Origin: Phaeosaccion multiseriatum
Taxonomy: Eukaryota; Ochrophyta, other classes
Assembly: GCA_965112735.1 (NCBI GenBank)
Contig: OZ218962.1
Coordinates: forward strand, 2,232,001 to 2,296,000
DNA length: 64,000 nt
Direction of reading: 5' to 3'
A program made the translations under genes and the position numbers. A model generated the notes under the pieces. That model worked only from the letters and a program-made list of their open reading frames with translations. It made no database searches and had not been told where the DNA came from. Positions 24,180 to 42,396 of this stretch are shown here, piece after piece. Each line of letters starts with the position of its first letter. Position 1 is the first letter of the stretch.

Positions 24180-25550
24180 TCAGTCCCTCTCATGCCCCAT
24201 TTCAGACGCCATGGTGAGTAGCGACTCGGCGGACAGGGCCACACCTGCTCCCCTCTTGGCCTTCCTCTTCCGAAGCGGCACCCCCACCCCTCTCTCCTTG
24301 TTGTCGCCAAAGGACGGATCGCAGGAGCGCATCATATCCAAAACACTCTGCTGCGCAAAGAGTGCCTTCCTCGCCGCCCGGAGATTTTGCTGGAGCTCTG
24401 TTGCTTTGGGGCTCAACTGCAAGGCGAGCCCGACACAAATATGGTCCAACGAAGCTCCGGCAGCGAGCAGCTGCACCGCCGTGCCCTGCTGGTTGTACCA
24501 AAGGGCGCCAATCAGGGGAGTCAAGCCGTCGTACTTGGGGGTATCGATCAGGTGCGGGCCCGCGTCAAGAAAGAGTTTGACGATGGCCTTGTGCCCGGCT
24601 TGAGCAGCAAGGTAGAGGGGAATCGCCCCCTTGCCGTTCTTGCAATCGAGCTTCGCACCGGCGCTGACAAGGCTCTTGACAACACGGGTGTGCCCTCCCA
24701 TCGAGGCAATATGCAGAGCCGTTACCCCATCCTTGTCAGCAATGTCGATGCTCGACTTTGCTAGAATGAGTTTGTCCACCACCCTATGGAGCCCTATTCC
24801 GGAGGCCATATGGAGGGCAGTTTGACCGTCGATGTCCGCGATGTCTACAGCCGCCCCTGCCGATAACAGCTTGTCCACCGCCTTGCTTTGCTCGCGATCG
24901 ATAGCCGCCATGAGCGGGGTGTGTCCCTTCAAATCTGCTCTGTCGACGTTGGCGTGGAATGAAAAGAGCAAGTCCATGGCCGGGAGATAGCCATAGCCAG
25001 ACGCGATGAGTAGACACGTCAGTCCCCTTTCATCCGCTTCATCGGGTGACGCTCCGGCCTCCAACAGTGCCTTCATCACAGACACACTGCCCCTGCGCGC
25101 CCTTACAGCCATTGTTAGAGGCGTATTCCGCTCCGCGGCGCCTCCCCTCGTGCTGCATTTGGCGCCTTGCTCCAGCAGCATGTCCACCACGTCGCGGCGC
25201 CCATACGAAGCAGCAATGACCAGAGGAGTAACGCCTCCCTGCTTCCCGTCGATGGCCTGCTCAAGAGACTCAGCGCCGAACTTTCCGACCATCTCTCTCA
25301 CGATTGATTTGATCTTAGACACGCTTTGGGAGCAGGTCAGCGCTAGCCAAAGACGATGCGCCTGGTAGTGAAGAGGAGGAGAGGAGAGGTAATGTTTGAG
25401 GAGATCGAGCATCATAATGGCGTCATGGTGTAGCGGGGGGGGACAAGTAGTATAGCAGGAGGAGAAGGTCGAGAGGAGCACAAGATGGAGCGAGCTGGGG
25501 GGAAAGTCTAAGGTGGACGGACGTATCACGTTCTCTCCATCAACAATCAT
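24180..25550 (-). CDS. Ankyrin-repeat protein
   Basis: Single-exon model, 456 aa from the ATG at 25550. After a first 110 residues with helical character, eight consecutive ankyrin repeats of about 33 residues run to about residue 380. Typical cores are TPLVIAASYGRRDVVDMLL, TALHIASMGGHTRVV and TPLMAAIDREQ. The C-terminus is basic (PLRKRKAKRG), a possible nuclear signal. No membrane segment or enzyme domain is present, so it should act through protein binding. Two in-frame Met lower down (MMLDLL) could be the true start; the first 45 residues look weakly constrained. Confidence 0.85.
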   Translation of the reverse strand: MIVDGENVIRPSTLDFPPSSLHLVLLSTFSSCYTTCPPPLHHDAIMMLDLLKHYLSSPPLHYQAHRLWLALTCSQSVSKIKSIVREMVGKFGAESLEQAIDGKQGGVTPLVIAASYGRRDVVDMLLEQGAKCSTRGGAAERNTPLTMAVRARRGSVSVMKALLEAGASPDEADERGLTCLLIASGYGYLPAMDLLFSFHANVDRADLKGHTPLMAAIDREQSKAVDKLLSAGAAVDIADIDGQTALHMASGIGLHRVVDKLILAKSSIDIADKDGVTALHIASMGGHTRVVKSLVSAGAKLDCKNGKGAIPLYLAAQAGHKAIVKLFLDAGPHLIDTPKYDGLTPLIGALWYNQQGTAVQLLAAGASLDHICVGLALQLSPKATELQQNLRAARKALFAQQSVLDMMRSCDPSFGDNKERGVGVPLRKRKAKRGAGVALSAESLLTMASEMGHERD

Positions 25551-25967
25551 GGCTGGCACCCATGGGCTAGCTGCGACTTATTTCTCTTACTTCGGGGGTC
25601 GTGCTGCTGTTCGGCGGCTGTAATATGGTTGACAGCCTCATCTTGTCGTGGAATGCACCTCGCTTGTTGCTTCCGCTCTTTGAACGTCCTCTCCTCCTCT
25701 TCTACCACAAGTACCCGCACTTGGAGACGAGAGGGACAACAAAGGCAACTCCTTCCTCTGATTTGATTATTTTATACTTATCTCTCCTCCTTCTAATCCT
25801 TCAACGCTGCTCGAATGTATGCTCCTTCCCACAAACCCTCGAGATACACAGTTTCAATACAGTAGTTTCAGATTTGACTTTACTTTTGCACGCACCGCTC
25901 CTTCACTCGACAACCCTGCCCCAGCACACGAGCATCCCATTCCAGCACTCTTCTCAGCCCCAGATGA

Positions 25968-25969
<2 letters not shown>

Positions 25970-26052
<83 letters not shown>

Positions 26053-26059
26053 TGTCTGT

Positions 26060-26092
<33 letters not shown>

Positions 26093-26173
26093 TGTCTGTA
26101 AGTGTGTGTTTGTGTGTGTGTGTGTGCGTGTGTGTGTGCGTGTGTGTTCGTGTGTGTGTGTGTTTGTGTGTGT
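25970..26173. repeat. (TG)n microsatellite with CTGTCTGTAAG interruptions
   Basis: About 200 bp of TG repeat, broken twice by the same CTGTCTGTAAG unit, which suggests higher-order expansion. Confidence 0.95.
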
Positions 26174-26290
26174 TGGGTTGCGAGAGTACTCGAATACACC
26201 CCCCGAGACCAGCTATGACGGCCGACACAACAGTGTTTGGGTATGGTAGACAGAAAGAGTAAGTTGAGCCACATCTTCTTGACACGAAGA

Positions 26291-26303
26291 CAGGCAGGCA
26301 GGT

Positions 26304-26341
<38 letters not shown>
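26291..26341. repeat. (CAGG)n microsatellite
   Basis: About 12 units of CAGG, ending in a CAGA. Confidence 0.9.
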
Positions 26342-26527
26342 ACAGAGAGATGAGTCTTGCTCTCGGGACCCTGCCCTACCCACTGCCAACAAGCACGACA
26401 AATGGAGAGAGTCCACGGCTATTCGGCTATTCGGGGGTTTGGTTGGTGGTACGGAGATGCACAGATACCTCATCCTCTCTCTCAACACCACCTTACACAT
26501 CCATCCATCCATCCATCTGCCTGCCTG

Positions 26528-26528
<1 letters not shown>

Positions 26529-26569
<41 letters not shown>

Positions 26570-26582
26570 CCTGCTGCTGCCG
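26529..26582. repeat. (CTG)n trinucleotide repeat
   Basis: Thirteen or more uninterrupted CTG units followed by impure ones, just downstream of the CLC stop codon, likely in its 3' region. Confidence 0.9.
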
Positions 26583-26611
26583 CTACACTCCAGCCGTCGT
26601 CATCGCTGCCG

Positions 26612-35146
<8,535 letters not shown>

Positions 35147-35883
35147 CACCCTCTCCCCCCCTCAAAGTCGCTCTTGTGCAGTGTGTGTGTCTGGAACAAA
35201 AGCGGGGCGAGCTTTTCTCGTCTCTGTTAATTAGCAGTGAAAGAGCCGCCGAGAAATAGAATGGACCCTCGATCTCTCCCTACACTGAAGTCACCTGACC
35301 CGCACGGTTTTCACACGGCTGGGTCTCGTGCTTTGTTTATTTGATTGATTTTTGTTTTCCAGGCCGGCATCTGTGAGAACACGTGTGGACGCGCAACCCG
35401 CGAAGCAAGCAAACCGCATCTAGGCCTAGGCCGCTAGGCGTGCATGGGGCTGAGTGTGGAGTAATCATCTCCTTCGCCGGCGCCAGCCAACGTGCTGCAG
35501 TACCTGCTACCGCCGGCGTCATCCGGCCTTGACCTGCTACCGGCCGACAGGCCGGCCGGCCAACCAGCTGGTGTGAGCTAGCTGCTACCTGCTACCGGAG
35601 GGCCCGTTGCATGCTACGGGGTCGAACAAAACGACACTTTGGAGCTTTCATCCCTTTGGAGGAGTGGCTCATGCAGCAAGCATACGCAAGGTGTAGCTGA
35701 TGGGAGAAGGGCTTTTAAATGCACAATGTTTGGAAACATGTTTTTATTACAAACGGTTTCGACGCCGTCTCAAAATCGGTAGACTCGACTTGATATGGGT
35801 AATATCAACCGTCAAGCATATCCTGAGCTGCTTCTCTGCTAACCACACCACTATTAAAACACTCCGCTCTCCGCTAAGCCGAG
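35147..35883. other. 5' region of the CLC gene, downstream of the nitrate transporter
   Basis: About 740 bp between two minus-strand genes. It contains a GC-rich block with nested inverted GGCCGGCC-type repeats (35540-35570) and CTGCTACC repeats (35500-35600). No gene is visible. Confidence 0.5.
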
Positions 35884-37934
35884 TTAAATCACATCCAGGT
35901 TCTCGGGCTCACCCTGCGGGGCCTGGAAAATGGTTGCGTAGCCCCTGATCTTGACCATAGGCACGAGGGCAACAGAGGCGACAACAATGTAGCCAAGGAT
36001 CTCATACACATCCGCCTTGGAAGAGGGCCCGAAGCGGAAGATCAGCCCCCACATGACGGCGCCCGTGTTGCCTCCGGCTCCCACGATACCCGACACAGCA
36101 CCTGTGTTGTCTGGTGAAATGTAGGGCACAATGCCGAAGGAGGACCCCTCTGCCGCTTGCGTGAAGAGGGAGAAGAAGACGAGCACCACAATGGCATTTT
36201 CAAGCTTCCTCTGCTGCGAGAAGGTGATGAGCATGAGGCCCTCTCCGAGAAGGCAAATCGCCTGAGCGATGAGCCGTCCGCGCATGCCCGTCTGGCCGCC
36301 GCCAAACTTGGTGTTGAGAAAGTCGGAAAACATGCCCCCCCAAGCACGCGCAAAGATGTTCATGAGGCCAAAGAGCGACGCAATGACCCCAGCCTCGGAG
36401 GTGGTGAGATTAAAGTCGTCCTTGAAGTAGGAGGAGGCCGTGTTGTTGATGGTGAGCTCGATGCCGAAGCAGGTCGCGTACTGCACAAACATAATCCAGG
36501 AGTTGAGGTTCGACCACGCCACCTTGGCGGAGGCCTTGGACGACTTGCGCTGCATGCTTCCCTCGCGAATCAGGTCCTTAAAGTTTCCCTTGGGGCAGTC
36601 GTCGGCGACGGACAGGGTGAGGAAGGCGACACAGATGCACATGGTGGCGGGCACGACAAAGGAAATTCTCCACGCCGACTCGTCGCTCATACTAGTCCTG
36701 AAGCCGTTCCACAGGCCCACCATGAAGAGCTGGGTCACACCTCCTCCCAGGTTGCCCCAGCCTCCGGAAATGGCGTTGGCGGTTCCGACAACCTCCTTGG
36801 CAAACATTTGTGAGCACCACGACTGCGTGGCCACAAACACGGCACCCATGATACCCACAAAGAAGCGCACGACGGCAAGGTCCACGGCACTGTTGACGAG
36901 TCCGGAGAAGTAGGCGGGGACGGCAGGGCCTATGAGCAGGAAGGCGGACATGTATCGGGCACCGAAAGTGTCGCAAAGAGGCCCGACGATGAAGCGGGCC
37001 GTCACGGTCGAGGCCACCGACGAGATGTTGGCGTTGTACACTTGGTCGTCGCTAAGCTCCAGGTCGTCCTTCACCTCAGGCATGAGGGGTGCGAAAGAGA
37101 ACCAGGTGAGGAAGGCCATGAAGAAAGAGAACCACGCAAGGTGGAAGGCGCGCATGTGCGGCCGGGCGAAAGACAGAATCTTCAACTCCGTCGCGCGGTC
37201 TCCCTGCGCGGGGTCGACATTCAGACTGTTTCGTAGTTAGGAAGGAGGGGAAGTGAGAAGAAAAGGGAGGGGGAGGGCGCGAGGCAGGGGAGGAGCCAGA
37301 AGGAGGGGAAGGAAGGAGAGGGGGGGTGAGTGGGACGCATGCACGGAAAAGAAGCCAAAAAGCGAGGATGACGAGTGAGCGACGGGGACAGGGCAGCCTC
37401 GCCGCCGCCCCCAAGGGACAGGGCAGCCTCGCCGCCGCCCCCAATAGAAAGAACACGCCCCCCCCCCCCGTGGGCAATGCGAAGAAAAGGACTTTTTAAC
37501 AGCCTCATACTAGTAAAGATTCGTCGAATGAAAGGCACACGGCGTGATGAGATGAGGAAGGAGAGAAGGCGCTGTACAAGACGTCTCACACCGACAGAGC
37601 CAAAGGCAGTGTCCTGAGGGTGGGAATGAAGAAAGAATGGGCCCCCCTTCACCGGCCCCCCGAAAGAAAGCAAGCCAGCGCGCCACCCTCCCCTCCCAGC
37701 CCAGAATAAAGACTTTAGTGAGAACCTGAGGGCGTAGAGAAGGATCAAGTCACCCAGCCCCTTCCCCTACCCTCTCCCCCTCCCCTCCCCGAAAGAAAGC
37801 AAAATGCGCGAGGGAGGTAAGACCCAGGGCACAACCTTCCGTCGCTTTCTTTTCCAAGCTCCCACTCCCGCCTCTTCGTACCTGTAGGTCTCGTACTTGC
37901 GCCATGTGCCCACAGGCTTCTCGACATCAGCCAT
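35884..37934 (-). CDS. NRT2: High-affinity nitrate/nitrite transporter, NNP family of the MFS
   Basis: Takes up nitrate (or nitrite) across the plasma membrane with protons or sodium. Two exons: 37934-37882 and 37225-35884. The first encodes 17 residues (MADVEKPVGTWRKYETY). The intron of 656 bp is CT-rich with two copies of a GGGACAGGGCAGCC unit; the join AG|T keeps frame. The 464 aa product has about twelve hydrophobic segments. Both nitrate signatures are present: GGWGNLGGGVTQ in helix 5 and GAGGNTGAV in helix 11. The MFS loop motif is GPLCDTFGAR. It lacks the long central loop and C-terminal tail of land plant NRT2, as in other algal members. Confidence 0.93.
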
Positions 37935-38591
37935 GTTGTCCTCTTGTTACTGCTCAGGCGATGTCCCTTTGTCCTTTCGGCTTATGGGGGGTCTGATTTG
38001 GTTTGGTTTGTGAGGAAAGGACAAGAAACAGCGCCAAAAAAAAAATGTTTAATTTTGTGACGTCATTTTCTCCGTTGGAGTTTCAGTTTCTACGACACTG
38101 GCCATGTGTGTGTGTTCGTGGCCTTTGCTCTTGCGCTGACGACGCCCCTTAAATGTAAACCCATGTGCGTTTGAAATTTATTTATTACTGTGCCACAGCC
38201 AGCTCCTCCTTGCTCGTGCTCACCCTCGCTACAGAGGGAGGTACGCACATTCCCACCCTCACCTAACCCTCACTCGCTTTTCGGTTCGTCGGAAGGAACG
38301 ACAGGCTCTCCCCTCGTGACAGTCTCCTGCCACGCCGCGGGCGGTGCTTCGCATGCGAGCTTTTGTTACCTTCCCCTCCGCACGGCTGCATCCATGCAGA
38401 GCCTCTATCTCCCCGGCCGGCCAATCAATCTATACCATGCCCTCCTCGGGAGAAGTTCATATCCACCCGAACGGCATCATATTGGCGCACTGGACTTAAT
38501 TCCGGGCGCTGAGCCGATCCAGACTCCCACATCAACCCCCCCCCCCCCACCTCTCAGCCACCCAGCGGTGTCCTTCGATGCCTTGAACCTC
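37935..38591. other. Upstream region of the nitrate transporter
   Basis: About 650 bp between the FAM136A stop and the NRT2 start, both minus-strand genes. It presumably holds the nitrate-regulated promoter. AT-richer stretches lie at 38030-38060 and 38160-38185, but no recognised site can be named. Confidence 0.45.
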
Positions 38592-40261
38592 TCACTTGAG
38601 GTTCTTCAAACCCTCTCTCAGGCTCTTGTCTATGGCTGGTAGGAGCTTCACGTGCTTATCTACACAGTTCCTACTAAAGCACTTTTGCATCGCTTCCTGG
38701 GCCTTGTTTTGGAGAGCCGCGTCGTCCTGAGAGGAAATCGCGTATGTGTGTGCGTGTGGGTGGGTAGGTGGGCGCGTTTTGGTCGGTGGATGGATGGATG
38801 GCAGTGGATGGGTGGGTGGGTGCAGACAAGTATATGGACAAGGTGTTGAGGCCACAAAAGGGCAGCACGCGGCAGCAGCAAGAGGAGGGTGGTAAGTGGG
38901 AGGGTTTTGAGCAGCAGCAGCAGCAGCCAGGGTGGGTGGGGTGGGTCGGTGGTCGAGAGGGGGGTGCCACAGAGGTACATGTAGCAGAGAGCAAAGGATT
39001 GGCAGCGGACTGTGGACAGGTACGGGATGGGAGCGCAACAGATTCAGAGGCTGCGTGGAAGGTAGTGATGATGTTGCTAGTCTCACTTGTCAGGGCTCTT
39101 GAGCAGCAGAAGTGGTGGTGCGAACGACTAACAGTGCTGAATCATCTTCCTACTCCTCCTCCTCGATCCTCCTACGACTGCTCCTGCTGCTCCTCCTCCT
39201 CGTACCACTGCTACTGCTATTCATTCATGCTACACTACTACTACTATATAGTAGTAGTAATAGGAATATTGCTGCTGCTGCTGCTGCTACTCCTCCTACC
39301 TCTTCTACTCCTCTCCTTCTCCTTCTCCTCCTTCTCCTCCTGATTACTACTACTGCTGCTGCTGCTCCTCTTACCACTACTACTACCATACTCCTCCTCC
39401 TTCTACTACACCATACTCCTCCAGTACTACTACTACTGCTTCTCCTTCTCCTTCACTACAACAACTACTCCCAACTACGACAACTAAACAACACCCCGAC
39501 CACACCCACCTGACTACCAGCTCCACGCATGAGGTCCTTGACCTCGTCCTGACACGCCATTGAGCAGCGCTCGAGGCGATTCTGGGAGATGGCAGCAGAA
39601 GAGTGGGGGGGTGGATCGTTTTGCTGTCAGACACGATGGACAGATGGACACCTGGCCGACAGGCAGATACACAGACAGACACAACACACACAGACAGAGA
39701 GAGACATGTAGAGAGACACACACAGAGAGAGAGACAGAGGGACAGAGGGACAGAGACACAAGAGAGAGAGAGAGAGAGAAAGAGAGACAGAGAGACCAAT
39801 GCACACGGCCCGCCCCTTAAAACCTTTGCAAGAGTACTGCCATCACCAAACATCACCGGACAAAGGCAGCAAGCTTACTTGAAAGTCATTGATCTCGTGG
39901 TTAATGATGTTCTGAGCCTGATTGATTGCCGCTCCACAGTTTTGCACGCAATTCTGTGTTTGCTGCGCGTTCGTGCCTTTCCGGTCAAAGCACGCCGCCA
40001 TACATAGATAAGATTTCTGGGGTTGGTGTCGCGGTGGGATACGAGGGGAGGAGGGGGGGGGGGAGAGGGGGCGGGGGATAGAAAAAGAGAGAGACAGAGA
40101 CGTGGGCGGAGAGAGAGAAAGGGGGTGAGGGACAGTTGGACGACACAGCTGAAAACGGGGGAGGGAGACAATACCTTCTGCAAAGGGTTCAGCATATCTT
40201 TGGTGATGCCCTCGATCATCTCCGTGACCGCCTTCTGGAGCTTCGCCTGTCCATCGGCCAT
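38592..40261 (-). CDS. FAM136A: FAM136A homologue (DUF842), mitochondrial twin-Cys protein
   Basis: Four exons: 40261-40175, 40016-39879, 39581-39510, 38726-38592; all joins phase 0; 143 aa against about 138 in animals. The family pattern is clear: CMAAC, CVQNC and CSMAC (each CX3C), then CFSRNC with one extra residue. HVKLLPAIDKSLRE matches the conserved C-terminus. FAM136A proteins are small, soluble, disulfide-bonded proteins linked to the mitochondrial intermembrane space; their exact function is not settled. The gene is head to head with UROD, with a 9.8 kb transposon now between them. Intron 3 (783 bp) is full of CTG, TAC and CTC triplets. Confidence 0.9.
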
Positions 40262-40391
40262 GATGAGCGCCTTTGCTTTGCACAAGGTTCTTATTTTCTT
40301 TAATTAATTAAAGTTTTCTTGCCCTCCCGAACTCCCCGCCGCTCGTCGACCCTCCAGTTTCAGTTTCCGTTTCATAGTCGGCACTCCTACT

Positions 40392-40397
40392 GTACGA
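40392..40397. repeat. Candidate target-site duplication, left copy
   Basis: GTACGA lies directly outside the left inverted repeat and again at 50217-50222 outside the right one, in the same orientation. Counting flanking bases, the match is six of eight, so it may be a decayed 8 bp duplication. The right copy is part of a small palindrome TCGTACGA. Confidence 0.5.
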
Positions 40398-40399
40398 CC

Positions 40400-40555
40400 A
40401 TTTAGGTAAGGGTTTTGAGTGTGGTTTCGTGTCGAGAGCAGCATGTGGTCGCGACATTAGCTAAGGCTTATTCGTGTCGAGAGCACGAGGGGTGGTCTCA
40501 AGTCGGAGCCACGACTGAGCGCAGGGGACAGGCTGGCGTACACGCGGATTCGAGC
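40400..40555 (+). repeat. Left terminal inverted repeat
   Basis: Starts ATTTAGGTAAGG and matches the reverse complement of 50059-50215 almost base for base. It contains two direct copies of TTCGTGTCGAGAGCA (40426-40440 and 40471-40485), likely transposase binding sites. Confidence 0.95.
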
Positions 40556-40754
40556 ATCCACCATCCCCCCCCCACCCACATAGTACTCCTTGAGAGCTCA
40601 CTCGGTGTCCAGAACGATGACAGACTCGGGGCTACGGCGGTCAGAGAGAAGCGGAACGCAAGCAAGTTTAGGACGGTATGTTCGCAACGCCGGTCCCCCC
40701 ACTCAAAGGAAGGAACCTTCTCCAACGTCTGTCGCACCCCGTAATCCAAACAGC

Positions 40755-42389
40755 ATGGGAAAGGGAAAGGGAAAGGGAAAGGGAGGGAAAGGAGAACTCG
40801 CTGCGAGAGGAGGAGGAGGAGGAGGAGGAAGGAACGGAGGGGCTCCGTCACCGCCGGTAGACACAACAGCGAGGACAGGAGCGGGAAGGACACCGGCATC
40901 CGCAAGTCCGACACCAGGAGGAGCGGGAGGATTGGGAGGACCTCTGTCTGATTTCACAGATTTCACAGCATCTCCAGGAGGCGAACCGGGGGCGGCGGCC
41001 GCTCCGTCATCATTACCACCACCCGCGGTAGCACCAGCGACAACAGAGGTTGAGGGAGTAGCGGGAGCAGCGATTTTTGGAGGAGAAGGGGGCGCCGCAG
41101 CAGCATCAAGGATTCCTTCTCCACCAACTACAATTGGAACAGAGGGCCTTGCGGAGGGGGCTTTGGAAAGGGGTAGCGGAGAGAGTCAAGCCGAACTTAG
41201 CAAAGCCCAGGAACATGCTGCTGCCACTGCTGCTGCCACTGCTGCCTCTGCTACTGCCTCCGGATCCGTGCTCCGAGAGGCAGGGAAGTCCACGTCAGCA
41301 CTCCCTAGTGGCGCGAGAGGAGGAAAAACTAAGAGGTGAGAAGGACCTGCCTTGTCTCGTCTTTAAAGCTTCATTCTGTCCGCCTGCTGTAACGATTTCA
41401 ACACGTCTCTTCCAACACCCCTGCGCAGAACGACGCAGAAGAAAATCCTTGGGCTCCTGAAAGCCAATGCAGTGTCATCACAGGAGAGGGAGGCGTTAAA
41501 GAAGCAGTACAGAGGCAAAATGAACGCCGCTGCGGCCATGTTGGCGGCCTGCGGCGAGAAAATTGTTATCGTTGCGGCGGAAGACAGTGAGGTCCGAAAG
41601 ATTGTGACTAACAATTTCCCGAATGGCAGCGTCCTGGCTACGGCTCTGCGAGACTCCCGTGTGAATTCCATCATCCGCGAAGCTGTGAACGATATTCTTC
41701 CGAGGCAAGTGCAAACGTCTACAGCTGTTCAAGCGTCCGAACCCAGGACCCCTGAAAAGATTGTGGAGGAGGACGTGTCAGTGAAAGAGCTGCGCAAGGT
41801 CTGTGCGGTCTTGATGAAGCGCCATGCAGGAGATGTTCTGCAGGGAAAAGTCGAACAGAAGAAGCAGGAAGCCGCGCAGAGGGGGGCAGGGGGACGGCAG
41901 GAGGCCGTGGCGGACCCTGGGACAGGGGGGGCGGTCAGGGATGGTCTTCACCAGCTCAACGCGAAAGGCATCGCCGACAGCGGCCACAGGTACTGCATCG
42001 GAGCGACGCCGCAACCGAAGTATTGGCAAGGTGTGACCTACAACGGCAAAGCTATGGACTGGAAGGGATTTGGAGCCTTTCTCAAAGCAAAGCACTACGC
42101 GTGTTTGAGAATTCCCGAGAGCTTGGCGCACTCTGTGGTGGTTGCGTACACGAGGCACGTGTACGCAGCGGCGGCTGGAAGCAGCGGCGACAGCAACGGC
42201 TCAAACACCACCAGGGATCGCCAGAGGATCGGATCCGAAGCCGTCGAAGGCAGTCTGCATTCATTGATCAGAGAGGGCAACAAAGACGTCGCGGAGGCCC
42301 CACTCGACAAGGGCAGCAAGAAGCGAAAGCGGGGAGAGGCGGAGGCAACACCACCAGTATCAGTACCACCAGTAATGACTAATGTATGA
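40755..42389 (+). CDS. Transposon-encoded protein of unknown function
   Basis: Two exons, 40755-41335 and 41429-42389 (donor AG|GTGAGA, acceptor CTGCGCAG; AG+A keeps frame), 513 aa. The first half is Gly/Ala/Pro-rich low complexity after a GKGKGKGK start. The second half looks globular: KILGLLKANAVSS, VIVAAEDSEVRKIV, then a Trp/aromatic patch (KYWQGVTYNGKAMDW). A basic cluster KKRKRGE near the C-terminus is a likely nuclear signal. I recognise no family. It ends 7 bp from the transposase stop and lies inside the inverted repeats, so it is probably an accessory transposition protein. In-frame Met further upstream (40618) would add a leader. Confidence 0.7.
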
Positions 42390-42396
42390 TTTAGAT

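Larger units (their letters stand above)
25551..26611. other. Intergenic region between ankyrin gene and CLC gene
   Basis: About 1 kb with several microsatellites and no supported gene. It must contain the 5' region of the minus-strand ankyrin gene on its left side and the 3' untranslated region of the CLC gene on its right. Confidence 0.5.
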
